DNA of 64,000 nucleotides from Bacteroidales bacterium (GCA_017616895.1 JAFZXE010000012.1:62001-126000); one strand, 5' to 3'. Positions 26,678 to 36,002 are shown, numbered from the stretch's first letter. Translations and numbers: made by a program. Notes: generated by a model from the letters alone, not told the origin.

Positions 26678-27097
26678 TTAACCCTTAACCATTAAATCCA
26701 TATAGTTCTGCAGTATCAGGGTGGCGCTGATGGTGTCGATCAGGGCTTTGTTCTGTCGTTGTTTCTTCTTCAATCCGCCGTCTATCATCGCCTGGAAAGC
26801 AATCTTCGAGGTGAACCGTTCGTCCATGCGGCAGATCTCTTTTTCGGGGAATTTCTTTGCGAGCTCACCAAGAAACGGTTCGATATACTGTGCTGACTCC
26901 GAGGGCGTGTTGTCCATCTGTTTTGGCTCGCCCACCACAAATAAATCTACTTGCTCGCGGGCGCAGTAGTCGGCGAGATACTGCATCAGCTTTGGCGTCT
27001 CTACTGTGGTGAGCCCGGTGGCTATTATACGTTCGGGGTCGGTGACGGCCAACCCTGTGCGTTTTTTCCCGTAGTCAATAGCCATTATGCGTCCCAT
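26678..27097 (-). CDS. ruvX: RuvX / YqgF-type Holliday junction resolvase-like nuclease
   Basis: 139 residues with an RNase H fold: MAIDYGKKRTGLAVTD (first catalytic Asp), FVVGEPKQMDNTPSE, MDERFTS and the final Asp in NKALIDTISATLILQNYM. Relatives process pre-16S rRNA and may resolve recombination intermediates. First gene of the ruvX-def-lipoprotein run, just after the tRNA terminator. Confidence 0.95.
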   Translation of the reverse strand: MGRIMAIDYGKKRTGLAVTDPERIIATGLTTVETPKLMQYLADYCAREQVDLFVVGEPKQMDNTPSESAQYIEPFLGELAKKFPEKEICRMDERFTSKIAFQAMIDGGLKKKQRQNKALIDTISATLILQNYMDLMVKG

Positions 27098-27114
27098 GAC
27101 GGATTATTCTTTGT

Positions 27115-27145
27115 AAAAAAAGCGGAACTTTTGTTGTTCCGCTTT
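27115..27145 (-). terminator. Intrinsic terminator of the tRNA gene
   Basis: On the minus strand AAAGCGGAAC pairs with GTTCCGCTTT around a 7-nt loop and runs into a T7 tract. It starts 6 bp after the tRNA 3' end. Confidence 0.92.
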
Positions 27146-27150
27146 GTCTG

Positions 27151-27224
27151 TGGTCCCTCTTGGGCTCGAACCAAGGACCCACTGATTATGAGTCAGTTGC
27201 TCTAACCGACTGAGCTAAGGGACC
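27151..27224 (-). tRNA. tRNA with CAT anticodon (elongator Met or lysidine Ile2)
   Basis: A full cloverleaf on the minus strand: acceptor GGTCCCT/AGGGACC with discriminator A, D arm GCTC..GAGC, anticodon stem ACTGA/TCAGT with loop CTCATAA, and T arm CTTGG-TTCGAGC-CCAAG. CCA is not encoded. CAT may be read as AUG by elongator tRNA-Met, or as AUA after lysidine modification; identity cannot be fixed from sequence alone, but the initiator type is excluded because the acceptor's first pair is matched and the anticodon stem lacks three G-C pairs. Confidence 0.95.
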
Positions 27225-27250
27225 GCTTCGTATCTTGCCGAAAGCGGGTG

Positions 27251-27258
27251 CAAAGATA
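27251..27258 (-). promoter_or_regulatory. Promoter -7 box of the tRNA gene
   Basis: TATCTTTG on the minus strand, 26 bp before the mature tRNA 5' end. Confidence 0.6.
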
Positions 27259-27269
27259 CAATCTTTTTT

Positions 27270-27677
27270 TTATTCTGCCGAATTTTTTTTCTCCTCCTCG
27301 TTTTTCTTGTTCGCGTTGCGCATCAGGACCACCAAGGCGACGGTCTCGAAGACCAGATGGGCGGCATAGCATATACAGAACGCCACAGCAAACCACTTGG
27401 CCTGCTGCACATGGGTGAACATCCACAGCGACAGTACTGCCAAGTGGACGAAAAGCACTCCTACCGTCACACCAAGAAAATTCTTCACAAACGTGCGAGG
27501 CGACTTGCGCATGCTTTCCACTATCGTCCAATGCTCAACACCGGTCACGACGGCAAAATAAAGCGGGATGAAGGGCATCACGACCTGATAATTTTCCCAG
27601 CCGGAATACATCAGCGCTAGCGCCGTCAATACCAGCAGCAGCGTTACGATAAGCAGTTTTACTAAGTATTTTCTCAT
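27270..27677 (-). CDS. Small four-helix membrane protein
   Basis: 135 residues with four hydrophobic helices (about 5-25, 30-49, 66-88, 93-118) and a Lys/Glu/Asn-rich cytoplasmic tail. The layout resembles the AtpI-like/ATP synthase subunit I class of small membrane proteins, but similarity is weak. It begins 9 bp after pyrI and is likely in the pyrB-pyrI transcript. Confidence 0.65.
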   Translation of the reverse strand: MRKYLVKLLIVTLLLVLTALALMYSGWENYQVVMPFIPLYFAVVTGVEHWTIVESMRKSPRTFVKNFLGVTVGVLFVHLAVLSLWMFTHVQQAKWFAVAFCICYAAHLVFETVALVVLMRNANKKNEEEKKNSAE

Positions 27678-27686
27678 AACGTCGGT

Positions 27687-28148
27687 CTATTCGCAGAAAC
27701 GGATGGTCTCTTTGGTGGTGAATTTCTCGCAGTAGTGGCAGCGGAGTTTCAGGTTCTCTTTGTCCACCACGTCGAACTTCGTGGCGATTTTCTCGTGGTT
27801 GGTGATGCACATCGGGTTCATGCACTTGATGAAGTTCTCGATATGGTCGGGTATTTCGGCTGCAACCTTCTCCACCACCTCGTAGTTCTTGATGTTGATG
27901 ATGCTGGCCATCGGCGCCACGAGCGATATCTTGCTCAGTTCCTCTTTGGTGAAGTATTTGTTCTTGATTTTGATGATACCTTTGCGGATGAACTTCTGGC
28001 TGCTCAGGTAGTTGCCGATAAGCACCTCGTCTTCGTATTTCTCAAGTCCGAGTATGTGAGCCACTTGATATACTACTTCGGTCGGGATGTGGTCGATCAC
28101 CGTGCCGTTTTCTATTCTGGGAACAACAAGTTCTTTCTTTGTATCCAT
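27687..28148 (-). CDS. pyrI: Aspartate carbamoyltransferase regulatory subunit
   Basis: 153 residues, matching the enterobacterial PyrI length. The N-terminal allosteric domain includes GTVIDHIP and the C-terminal zinc domain has Cys109, Cys114, Cys137 and Cys140 (CMNPMC and CHYC). It binds nucleotides and couples them to the PyrB trimer. It follows pyrB by 47 bp. Confidence 0.97.
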   Translation of the reverse strand: MDTKKELVVPRIENGTVIDHIPTEVVYQVAHILGLEKYEDEVLIGNYLSSQKFIRKGIIKIKNKYFTKEELSKISLVAPMASIINIKNYEVVEKVAAEIPDHIENFIKCMNPMCITNHEKIATKFDVVDKENLKLRCHYCEKFTTKETIRFCE

Positions 28149-28195
28149 GATGATTATTGTTTTAGACTTTTAACCTTTATAACCCGTAACCTTTT

Positions 28196-29113
28196 TTATC
28201 TCACACCGAGTATTGCGGCCATGAGCGCCTGGCGCACATAGACTCCGTTCTGTGCCTGACGGAAATAGTAGGCATACGGGGTCTTGTCAACATCGACGGT
28301 GATTTCGTTCACTCTCGGCAGCGGGTGAAGCACTCGCATGTTTTCTTTGCAGCCTTTCAGCATCGAAGCGGTGAGGATGCAGCTGTCTTTCACGCGCTCA
28401 TACTCCAGCGGATCGGGGAATCTCTCTCTCTGCACGCGGGTCATGTAGATGATGTCCGCCACAGGGATAACGTCTTTGATGTCGGTATATTGGTAGTATT
28501 TCAATCCGGCGTTCTTCACGCTCATCTTCACCGAGCTGGGCAGCTTCAGTTCCTGCGGCGATACCAGGTGGAAGGTGGCGTTGAAGTTGCACATTGCCTG
28601 TACCAGCGAGTGTACGGTGCGGCCGTATTTCAGGTCACCCACGCATGCGATATTCAGGTTGTCCAGACGGCCTTGCGTCTTGCGGATAGAGTAGAGGTCG
28701 AGCATGCACTGCGTCGGGTGCTGGTTGGCACCGTCGCCAGCGTTGATGACGGGCACGGTTGACACCTCGCTCGCATATCTTGAGCTTCCTTCTTTCGGGT
28801 TGCGCATAACAATCAAGTCCGCATAGCTGCTCACCATCACGATAGTGTCGTGGAGCGATTCGCCTTTCTGTACGCTCGTCCCGCCGGGGTCGCTGAAGCC
28901 TATGATGCGGGCTCCCAGCTGGTTGGCAGCGCTCTCAAAACTCAAGCGAGTACGGGTCGAAGGCTCGAAGAAAAGTGTGGCCACCACTTTGTCGCTCAAG
29001 ATTTTCTGTTTCGGATTCTTTTCAAATTCCTCGGCGATGTCCAGCACTTCGATATACTCATCTTTCGAGAAATCGGTGATGGAAATCAGGTTGCGTCCTT
29101 TTAATGTGCTCAT
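28196..29113 (-). CDS. pyrB: Aspartate carbamoyltransferase catalytic subunit
   Basis: 305 residues; joins carbamoyl phosphate and aspartate in the second step of pyrimidine synthesis. Carbamoyl-phosphate motif STRTR (52-56), then HPTQ and the aspartate-binding RVQ(R)ERF and HPLPRVNEI segments. First gene of the pyrB-pyrI operon, with a -7 box TATATTTG at 29164-29171. Confidence 0.98.
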   Translation of the reverse strand: MSTLKGRNLISITDFSKDEYIEVLDIAEEFEKNPKQKILSDKVVATLFFEPSTRTRLSFESAANQLGARIIGFSDPGGTSVQKGESLHDTIVMVSSYADLIVMRNPKEGSSRYASEVSTVPVINAGDGANQHPTQCMLDLYSIRKTQGRLDNLNIACVGDLKYGRTVHSLVQAMCNFNATFHLVSPQELKLPSSVKMSVKNAGLKYYQYTDIKDVIPVADIIYMTRVQRERFPDPLEYERVKDSCILTASMLKGCKENMRVLHPLPRVNEITVDVDKTPYAYYFRQAQNGVYVRQALMAAILGVR

Positions 29114-29163
29114 ATATCTATGTATTAGTTGTTTGTCGAAGAGTATGGTTTATTTCAACTTTG

Positions 29164-29171
29164 CAAATATA
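29164..29171 (-). promoter_or_regulatory. Promoter -7 box of pyrB
   Basis: TATATTTG on the minus strand matches TAnnTTTG, 50 bp before the ATG. No good -33 TTTG at the expected distance. Confidence 0.5.
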
Positions 29172-29330
29172 GTTAATTTCTCCAAGCTGTAACGGATATT
29201 TTATAAACAATAGTTGATATGTTTTATCTCGAAGGTGAAAATACCAACCGTATTCCTTCCGGATGACCTTTCGACAAAACTTCATTCTTCGCAAAATCAA
29301 CGCTTTTACAAAGATAGGTTCAGTCAAAAT

Positions 29331-29458
29331 CGTCATTAGTCATTTGTCATTTTCAATTTTGGAACTGTCATTTTGCTCACTATAATATAAAATTTATTTT
29401 ATATTATAGTGGCCATTTTGACACATTTGAAAACGATTTTGACAAATGACTAATGACG
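29331..29458. repeat. 128-bp palindrome, MITE-like
   Basis: Symmetric about 29394.5 with no indels: the outermost 18 bp (29331-29348, CGTCATTAGTCATTTGTC) pair exactly with 29441-29458, the central 16 bp (29378-29393) pair exactly with 29396-29411 around a TT loop, and the sequence in between is diverged but still about half matched. It lies upstream of pyrB in the gap. No coding frame spans it. Confidence 0.9.
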
Positions 29459-29487
29459 AAAATGACGAAAAGCCCCGCCCTCAAAAA

Positions 29488-29551
29488 AAACTCCCAAGAA
29501 ACTCCGAATAAACTCCGAATAAACTCCGAATAAACTCCCAATAAACTCCCA
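29488..29551. repeat. Array of six 11-bp units (AAACTCCSAAT)
   Basis: AAACTCCCAAG, AAACTCCGAAT three times, AAACTCCCAAT, then AAACTCCCA. The period is exactly 11 bp. Confidence 0.92.
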
Positions 29552-29656
29552 GCCCCAACCAAACTTCACATCTTAACAATTTCACAACTTAACACCCACC
29601 TCCAACCCACTATAAATCACCATAAAACAAAAAAGTTGAAAAATTTTTACCCATTC

Positions 29657-29700
29657 ATTCGTAGACCGCAATCCCGCCACCGTACCTTTGCATCATAATT
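29657..29700 (+). promoter_or_regulatory. 43-bp promoter-like motif, copy 1
   Basis: ATTCGTAGACCGCAATCCC, 6 bp, then CGTACCTTTGCATCATAAT. The TACCTTTG part matches the -7 box TAnnTTTG. A second copy lies at 36253-36296. No plus-strand gene follows this copy. Confidence 0.55.
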
Positions 29701-29790
29701 CAAGCGCAAGAATCCGCCCGGCCAGGCAAAACCCATCCCAAAATCAACCCATTAACACCACAAAAACCATCACCCCATCACCCCATCAAC

Positions 29791-29854
29791 CTATCAACGT
29801 ATCAACATATCAACGTATCAACATATCAACGTATCAACCTATCAACCTATCAAC
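29791..29854. repeat. Array of eight 8-bp units (NTATCAAC)
   Basis: The invariant TATCAAC is preceded by C, G, A, G, A, G, C, C in the eight units. The same word recurs at 38313-38341, 43425-43436 and 43486-43508. Confidence 0.9.
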
Positions 29855-29911
29855 ATGTCACCCTATGCGCATTATAAAAGCGAGAGAGTCGCTATCGGAA
29901 CCCCGATGGGT

Positions 29912-30913
29912 TTATCTGACTTCGGCGAGGCCGTCAATCGCCGGCTTGTAGTTGGGGTCTATCCCCAGGGCGCTCTGGTAGTTTATGCGTGCGTTGGCTT
30001 TGTCGCCTTTGAGGGCGTAGGTCCAGCCGCGGTTGACGAGGGCTTCGACAAATGTGGTGTCGCATTCGATGGCGCGGTTGAAATACTCGATGGCTTTGTC
30101 GAAGTCGCCATAGTGGAAGCACTCGATATATCCGAGGTTATGCCAGGCATCCTTGTGTACGGGGTTGATCTCGGTGATGCGTGAGTAGAGCTCTTCGGCC
30201 TCGTCTATACGCTGCTTCCCTTGGAGATACATCGCCAATCCATACATCGCTTGCGTGTTGTTGGGTTCAAGCTTTATCGCGGTGGTGAGGTATTCTATCG
30301 CAAGGTCGCTTCCGTGGTTGGCATACATAAATCCCAGCTCTTCGTATGCCGGCTCGTATTCGGGGTAGAGGTCTATTACCTTGCGGAAGTAGAAGGCGGC
30401 GTTGGCTGTGTCCTCGGTCTCTTTGTAGATGAACCCTTTCATAAACAAGGCGTTCTGGTTGTTCGGGTCGTCGGCTGTCACCTTGCTCAGGTGGTCCATT
30501 GCGCGGTCGTAGTCTTTGCTGTAGAAGGCTATCTCGCCGAGCTTCAGGTATCCTTCTTTGTCGTTGGGGTCGAGGGTGATGACTGATTCGAATGCCTTGT
30601 AGCTGTGCTCCATATCGCCCAGACGGAAGTAGGTGTCTCCCAGAAGGGCGTGGTATTCCTTCTTCTCGGGTTTTATCTCGATGGCTTTGTTGAGGTCTAT
30701 GATGGCGTCGTTGTAGCGCTCGAGGTTGACATACACGCTGGCGCGGTCGTAAAGCAGCTCGGCGTCTTTAGGGTCTTTCTTGAGCCTTATGTTTATGATT
30801 TCAAGCTTCTCTTCGTCGCTCATGTCTGAATAGTCTTTCTTCGAGTTGTTACACGAAGTGAGACCGAATATGACGACGATAGCCAAAAGTGTGTAAAGAA
30901 CTTTATTTTTCAT
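29912..30913 (-). CDS. TPR-repeat lipoprotein
   Basis: Start at ATG 30913 (MKNKVLYTLLAIVVIFGLTSC), 333 residues. Lipoprotein signal with lipobox LTSC, then eight tandem 34-residue tetratricopeptide repeats (for example AELLYDRASVYVNLERYNDAIIDLNKAIEIKPE, ENALFMKGFIYKETEDTANAAFYFRKVIDLYPE). Probably a protein-interaction scaffold on the periplasmic or outer side. It is last in the FKBP-cvpA-dus-TPR run, 35 bp after dus. Confidence 0.88.
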   Translation of the reverse strand: MKNKVLYTLLAIVVIFGLTSCNNSKKDYSDMSDEEKLEIINIRLKKDPKDAELLYDRASVYVNLERYNDAIIDLNKAIEIKPEKKEYHALLGDTYFRLGDMEHSYKAFESVITLDPNDKEGYLKLGEIAFYSKDYDRAMDHLSKVTADDPNNQNALFMKGFIYKETEDTANAAFYFRKVIDLYPEYEPAYEELGFMYANHGSDLAIEYLTTAIKLEPNNTQAMYGLAMYLQGKQRIDEAEELYSRITEINPVHKDAWHNLGYIECFHYGDFDKAIEYFNRAIECDTTFVEALVNRGWTYALKGDKANARINYQSALGIDPNYKPAIDGLAEVR

Positions 30914-30948
30914 TTTAGTTTTAAGTTTCAATTTTCAATTTTCATTTT
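30914..30948. repeat. Heptad array TTTCAAT in the dus-TPR spacer
   Basis: Units TTTCAAT, TTTCAAT, TTTCATT, TTTCAAT and TTCCAAT fill the whole spacer. Confidence 0.75.
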
Positions 30949-31893
30949 TCAATTTCCAATTATTGCCTTATCGACTGCTTTGCGGAAGTCTTTGATTTCT
31001 TGCAGCCGTAGCATCGCTCTCGCCGCACTTTCGCTCACGGGCAGACTTTTATATACCAGACACCAGTACTCCTTCATCTTGCGCAGTCGGGGTATGTCGT
31101 GTGGGTAGTCGCGCTCGATAGCGTCATACAATGTGGTGACAAACTGTCGCGTCATTTCGGTGTAGTCGCCCTCGATGCCTTTGATTTTAAGTGGCAGCGT
31201 CGGGTCGTATAAAACGCCTCGCCCTATCATCACTCCTGCGAGCGTCTTGCCGCTAGTCGCCGACCAACGACCACTGACCACCGACCACTGACCTGCGGTG
31301 CAGATGTCGCCGTTATAGATGAATGGCGCTTTCAGCATCGAGGCTGCTTTGAATACACGTTCTTTATCGACGCTCCCGCCATATTGCTGTTTGCCTGAGC
31401 GGCCGTGTATGGTGACGCTCGCCAATGGGTAGTCGTTGAGTATGGGAATTATGTCGAATATCTCGTCTGCCGAGCGGTGTCCGAGGCGCATCTTCACGCT
31501 GAGGCGTGGTTTGATGCGCGGGACTACGTAATCGAGCACCTCGCGTATCTCGTCGGGGTGGGGGAGTATGCCGCTTCCGCGGTGTTTGGCTGCTATGCGC
31601 CGCATCGGGCAGCCGATGTTCCAGTTGACTTCAGTATAACCCAAATCGCCCATGCAGTCGGCCATACGCACAAACTCTTCGAGCTCGTGTCCGAGTATCT
31701 GTGGGATGACTGGTATGCTGCCCTCGTTGCGTTCGGGTAGTATGTCCTCCAGCTGCTCGCGCCCGCCGCAGTTGCCGTGGGTGAGCGACACAAACGGCGC
31801 CACGCTGCTGTCGAGCGCTCCGGGAAAACACTGGTTGTATGCCCTACGGAACATCAGTTCTGTCAAACCCTGCATCGGGGCGAGTATCAGCAT
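30949..31893 (-). CDS. dus: tRNA-dihydrouridine synthase
   Basis: 314 residues of the Dus family: FMN-dependent reduction of uridines in the tRNA D loop. Visible are LAPMQGLTE at the start, the catalytic Cys in NIGCPM, SVKMRLG, HGRSGKQQYGG and GVMIGRGVLYDP near the flavin. Between GDICTA and KTLAGVMIG lies GQWSVVSGRWSATSG, encoded by a 7-bp array (GGTCAGT units, 31250-31296) that does not belong to the family: a repeat insertion in the reading frame. Its start overlaps the cvpA stop by 7 bp. Confidence 0.92.
   Translation of the reverse strand: MLILAPMQGLTELMFRRAYNQCFPGALDSSVAPFVSLTHGNCGGREQLEDILPERNEGSIPVIPQILGHELEEFVRMADCMGDLGYTEVNWNIGCPMRRIAAKHRGSGILPHPDEIREVLDYVVPRIKPRLSVKMRLGHRSADEIFDIIPILNDYPLASVTIHGRSGKQQYGGSVDKERVFKAASMLKAPFIYNGDICTAGQWSVVSGRWSATSGKTLAGVMIGRGVLYDPTLPLKIKGIEGDYTEMTRQFVTTLYDAIERDYPHDIPRLRKMKEYWCLVYKSLPVSESAARAMLRLQEIKDFRKAVDKAIIGN
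31250..31296 (-). repeat. Heptad array inside the dus reading frame
   Basis: On the minus strand GGTCAGT, GGTCGGT, GGTCAGT, GGTCGTT and GGTCGGC, with a period of 7 bp, read in frame as GQWSVVSGRWSATSG. Same word family as the intergenic arrays. Confidence 0.85.
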
Positions 31894-32393
31894 GACTCGC
31901 TCCTCTCTGCCCGCTTCTGTATTACGTAGGTCTTCAGCTGTGAGGTGAGTGTGGTGCCGACTTTATTGATTGGGTTGAAAAGCACCGAGCCTTCGCGGGT
32001 GTTCTGCGTTATCACATGCCCATGAGGGTCGGCCATAAGTATGAAACTCGTCAGCACACTCAGTATGCAGACGCATTTCAGCATGCCCAGTACGGCTCCA
32101 AGCAACTTGTTGAGCAGTCCCACTTTCACGAGCTTCACAAGGTTTTCGGCGCATTTGCCCAAGAAGAAAGCTCCGACCACCACCGCCACGAAGATGATAA
32201 GGAATGCCGCCAGCACCGAGACTTCTCCTTTGATACCGATCATGCCGGAAACACTCTTGGCGAGGTGTATGGCGAGATAGCAGCCGGCCACAATGCCGAT
32301 GAGCATGGCGAGCTCGAAGATGATGCCACGCTTGAATCCCTTGTAGATGCACCAGCAGAGGGGTATGGCCAGCAGTATGTCGAGAAAGTTCAC
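31887..32393 (-). CDS. cvpA: CvpA-family inner-membrane protein
   Basis: 168 residues with four membrane helices (about 4-20, 27-47, 62-82, 103-125) and the family's LGAVLGMLKCVCILSVL last helix. Relatives are needed for colicin V secretion in E. coli and for envelope stress survival; the exact role is not settled. It begins at GTG 32393, overlapping the FKBP stop (GTGA), and ends overlapping dus. Confidence 0.85.
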   Translation of the reverse strand: MNFLDILLAIPLCWCIYKGFKRGIIFELAMLIGIVAGCYLAIHLAKSVSGMIGIKGEVSVLAAFLIIFVAVVVGAFFLGKCAENLVKLVKVGLLNKLLGAVLGMLKCVCILSVLTSFILMADPHGHVITQNTREGSVLFNPINKVGTTLTSQLKTYVIQKRAERSESC

Positions 32394-33295
32394 TTGACCT
32401 CGATGAGCATTATGTCAATCACTATCGGTGTGTAAGGTGGCAGTATGCCGGCTCCTTCCTGGGAGCCGTAAGCCATGTTGGATGGTATTACGAGTGTCAG
32501 CTCACTACCGGCTTTCTGACCTTCCACGCCTTTGCCCCAGCCTTCTATCAAAGCCAGTTCGCCGACCTTGTATGACAGGGGTTCGAACACTCGGCCCTCA
32601 GTTGACAATCCACCGTCAGAAGCCATAGTGTCGATGCTGGTGTCGAAAAGTGTGCCGTCGAGGGTTCGGCAAACGAAGTCGGCCTTCACCTTGCGCCCTT
32701 TCTTCACGGCTTTGCCGTTGCCGGCTTTGCGCACCACGATATAGATGCCGTCGTCGGTGCGACGCCATTTGGCGGGATGTTCGTTGATGTAACGCTCAAT
32801 CAGAGCCGGTTCTTCGGCTTTGCGTTGGTTCATCTCGGCGATATAGAGCTCTTGTTGGGAAGCTAGGTCTGAGGGGGTCATCACGTCGTCAATCTTCACG
32901 GTATAGAAGAACCTCATGCCTGCACCTTTCTTGTATTTTTCGGGCATCTGTTTTTCGTCGAGGAATTTTGCCAGTTCGTCGGCCATGATACCGAACGTTG
33001 CCACGTCGCCTTTGTGCATCATCACCAATGCATCGGAGAGGTCGCCGAGAAAAGCTCGTTCGCCGACTTGGATCAACCTCTGCGGGTCGCCGGCATTGCT
33101 CATGATGGTGTCGCCCTCGAAGGTGAGAGTCATCTCGCCCACCAGCACGTCGCCGCGATGCACGCTCTGTGCGGCGGGATTCGACTTGTCAAAACGGTAC
33201 ATCAAGCCGCCGTCGGTTATGCTGAACGGCCGATCCTGTGCATATAGGCTCCCACCAATGGCAAATGCAAAAATAGCTGCGATTATCTTCTTCAT
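32390..33295 (-). CDS. FKBP-type peptidyl-prolyl isomerase, exported
   Basis: Start at ATG 33295 (MKKIIAAIFAFAIGGSLYAQ), 301 residues. A signal peptide is followed by two FKBP-like regions. The C-terminal one is the clearer domain (VKADFVCRTLDGTLFDTSI, VIEGW-type GWGKGVEGQKAGSELTLVIPSNMAYGSQEG), which holds the active-site residues; the N-terminal one is degenerate. It probably assists folding of exported proteins in the periplasm. The downstream CvpA start overlaps its stop. Confidence 0.88.
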   Translation of the reverse strand: MKKIIAAIFAFAIGGSLYAQDRPFSITDGGLMYRFDKSNPAAQSVHRGDVLVGEMTLTFEGDTIMSNAGDPQRLIQVGERAFLGDLSDALVMMHKGDVATFGIMADELAKFLDEKQMPEKYKKGAGMRFFYTVKIDDVMTPSDLASQQELYIAEMNQRKAEEPALIERYINEHPAKWRRTDDGIYIVVRKAGNGKAVKKGRKVKADFVCRTLDGTLFDTSIDTMASDGGLSTEGRVFEPLSYKVGELALIEGWGKGVEGQKAGSELTLVIPSNMAYGSQEGAGILPPYTPIVIDIMLIEVK

Positions 33296-33334
33296 TTGTT
33301 TCAAAATTCAAAATTCAACTTTCAAAATTCAAAG

Positions 33335-35959
33335 TTATTTTCCCAGCGCTGCCAGCTGTGCTTTCAGCGCCTCTATCTTCTGCTCGGCGTCGGCTTTCTT
33401 CTGACGTTCTACGTTCACCACTTTCTCGGGAGCACCGTTGACGAATTTCTCGTTCGAGAGCTTCTTCATCACGCTGTTGAGGAATCCTTCCATATATTTC
33501 AGATCGGCCTCCAGCTTCTCGCGTTCTGCGGCTACGTCGATGTTCTGGCTCATCGGGATATAGTATTCCGTAGTGCCTACCATGAACGAAGTGGCGCCTT
33601 CCAACTTATCCTGGGTTTTCTCGATTCTGCCAACGTTGGCCAGTTTCTTGATCAAGCCGTTAAACTGGTCGGCGTGTTCGCCGCGCACGTAGAGGTCGAG
33701 TTCCTCTTTTGGCGACAATCCTTTCGAGTTGCGGGTTCCGCGCACTCCGGCTATCACTTCCTGGGTGTTGGCGAAGTCGTCGAGCATCCGCTGGTCGTAG
33801 AACACGCTTTGCGGCATGTGCTGCAGCATGATGGTAGCGCTCTCGCAACGCTCTTTCAGTGTGTGCCATATCTCTTCTGTCACAAATGGCATGAATGGGT
33901 GCAGTATGCACATCAGGCGCTCGAAGATGCCGAGTGTCGCCATATAGGTCTCGCGGTCGATGGGGCTGCCGTATGCGGGCTTCACCATCTCCAGATACCA
34001 CGAGCAGAAGTCGTCCCACACCAGCTTGTAGCTCTTCATCAGAGCCTCGCTCAGGCGGTAGTGCTCAAAGTCGTATTCTATTCCCTCGAGCACACAAGCC
34101 ATACGCTGCTCCATCCACTGCACGCTGGTCTCGTTGTCGGCACTTTGTTTCAGCTCGTCGCTCACCTCCCATCCTTTCACCAGGCGCAGCGCGTTCCATA
34201 TCTTGTTGGAGAAGTTGCGTCCCTGCTCGCAGATGCTTTCGTCGAAAGGTAGGTCGTTGCCGGCGGGAGCGGTGAGCAGCATGCCCATCCTCACGCCGTC
34301 GGCGCCGTATTTCTCTATCAGCTCTATCGGGTCGGGCGAGTTTCCGAGACTCTTGCTCATCTTCCTGCCAAGCTTGTCTCTCACGATACCGGTGAAATAG
34401 ACGTGCTTGAACGGCACCTCTTTGCGGTATTCCTCACCGGCCATAATCATCCTCGCCACCCAGAAGAAGATGATGTCGGGAGCGGTGATGAGGTCGTCGG
34501 TGGGGTAGTAGTACTTGATTTCGTCGTTGTCGGGGTTCCTTATGCCGTCGAAGAGCGAGATGGGCCACAGCCAGCTGCTGAACCAGGTGTCGAGTACATC
34601 CTCGTCCTGACGCAGTTTCGACTTGTCGCTGATGCCGTATTTCTCCTGTGCTTTCTTCAACGCCTCTTCCTCGTTCACCGCCACTATCGTCTCCGTCTTT
34701 CCGTTCACCTCCACATAGTAGGCCGGTATCCGCTGGCCCCACCACAGCTGGCGGCTGATGCACCAGTCCTTGATGTTCTCCAGCCAGTGGCGGTAGATGT
34801 TCTTGAACTTCTCGGGGTGGAACTGTATCGTGTCGTCTTCCACCACTTCGAGGGCTTTCTTCGCGATGTCGCTCATCTTCATGAACCACTGCGCCGACAG
34901 CTTGGGTTCTATCACGGCGTCGGTTCTCTCCGAGTGGCCCACCTTGTTGGTGTAGTCCTCGATCTTTTCAATCAATCCGGCTTCCTCGAGGTCTTTCACA
35001 ATCTGCTTGCGGCAGGCGAAACGGTCCATTCCCGCATATTTTCCGCCGTGCTCGTTCAGCGTACCGTTGTCGTTGAAGATATCTATCGACTCGAGGCTGT
35101 ATTTCATGCCCAGGTTGTAGTCGTTGATATCGTGGGCGGGGGTGATTTTCAAGGCTCCCGTACCGAATTCCCTATCGACATATTCGTCCATGATTATCGG
35201 CACCACTCTGCCCACGCCGGGCACGATGACCTTCTTGCCTTTCAGCCACTGGTAGCGCTCGTCGTCGGGGTGTACACACACAGCCGTATCGCCCATGATG
35301 GTCTCTGGACGGGTGGTCGCCACCACGATGTAGCGATCTTCGCCCTCAACAAAATATTTCAAGTAGAAGAGCTTGCCGTGACTCTCCTTGTATATCACCT
35401 CTTCGTCACTCACAGCCGTGAGGGCTTTGGGGTCCCAGTTCACCATGCGCACTCCGCGGTAGATAAGCCCTTTGTCATACAGGTCGCAGAACACCCTTAT
35501 CACGCTCTCGTAGCGAATGGGGTCCATCGTGAACGCCGTGCGGTCCCAGTCGCAGCTGGCACCCAGCTTTCTCAGCTGTTTCAGTATCGTGCCGCCGTGT
35601 TCCTCTTTCCACTCCCATGCATATTTCATGAATTCGTCGCGGCCAATGTCGCGCTTGTCGATACCCCGTTCTTTCAGCATATTCACCACCTTGGCCTCGG
35701 TCGCAATCGAAGCGTGGTCGGTGCCCGGCACCCAGCAGGCGTTCCTGCCCATCATACGTGCGCGGCGCACCAGCACGTCCTGAATCGTGTTGTTCAGCAT
35801 GTGGCCCATGTGCAGCACGCCGGTCACGTTGGGTGGCGGAATCACCACCACGTATGGGCGGCGGTTGTCAGGTTCCGAATGAAAGATTTTCTTCTCCAGC
35901 CAGAAAGAATACCATTTCTCCTCAACGGCAGCTGGATTGTATCTCGAAGCTATCTCCAT
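33335..35959 (-). CDS. valS: Valyl-tRNA synthetase
   Basis: 874 residues, normal length. Class I signatures [16 protein letters not shown] and [12 protein letters not shown] (KMSKS), an editing domain between them, the anticodon-binding helices, and a C-terminal coiled coil ([23 protein letters not shown]...[11 protein letters not shown]). Charges tRNA-Val and hydrolyses mischarged Thr-tRNA-Val. Confidence 0.98.
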   Translation of the reverse strand: MEIASRYNPAAVEEKWYSFWLEKKIFHSEPDNRRPYVVVIPPPNVTGVLHMGHMLNNTIQDVLVRRARMMGRNACWVPGTDHASIATEAKVVNMLKERGIDKRDIGRDEFMKYAWEWKEEHGGTILKQLRKLGASCDWDRTAFTMDPIRYESVIRVFCDLYDKGLIYRGVRMVNWDPKALTAVSDEEVIYKESHGKLFYLKYFVEGEDRYIVVATTRPETIMGDTAVCVHPDDERYQWLKGKKVIVPGVGRVVPIIMDEYVDREFGTGALKITPAHDINDYNLGMKYSLESIDIFNDNGTLNEHGGKYAGMDRFACRKQIVKDLEEAGLIEKIEDYTNKVGHSERTDAVIEPKLSAQWFMKMSDIAKKALEVVEDDTIQFHPEKFKNIYRHWLENIKDWCISRQLWWGQRIPAYYVEVNGKTETIVAVNEEEALKKAQEKYGISDKSKLRQDEDVLDTWFSSWLWPISLFDGIRNPDNDEIKYYYPTDDLITAPDIIFFWVARMIMAGEEYRKEVPFKHVYFTGIVRDKLGRKMSKSLGNSPDPIELIEKYGADGVRMGMLLTAPAGNDLPFDESICEQGRNFSNKIWNALRLVKGWEVSDELKQSADNETSVQWMEQRMACVLEGIEYDFEHYRLSEALMKSYKLVWDDFCSWYLEMVKPAYGSPIDRETYMATLGIFERLMCILHPFMPFVTEEIWHTLKERCESATIMLQHMPQSVFYDQRMLDDFANTQEVIAGVRGTRNSKGLSPKEELDLYVRGEHADQFNGLIKKLANVGRIEKTQDKLEGATSFMVGTTEYYIPMSQNIDVAAEREKLEADLKYMEGFLNSVMKKLSNEKFVNGAPEKVVNVERQKKADAEQKIEALKAQLAALGK

Positions 35960-36002
35960 GAATTACAATGATTAAAAATTAATAATACATAAAAAGCGAC
36001 TG

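Larger units (their letters stand above)
29552..29911. other. Gap with short repeats and a promoter-like motif, no gene
   Basis: After the 11-bp array come CTTAACA-type words (29566-29592), an AT-rich stretch, the promoter-like motif at 29657-29700, and eight 8-bp units NTATCAAC (29791-29854). Open frames here simply read through the repeats. Confidence 0.7.

Noticed and set aside
29688-29951. 87-codon open frame on the plus strand
   Set aside because: Mostly translated 8-bp repeat units.
34403-35971. 522-codon open frame on the plus strand
   Set aside because: Mirror image of valS caused by codon bias.
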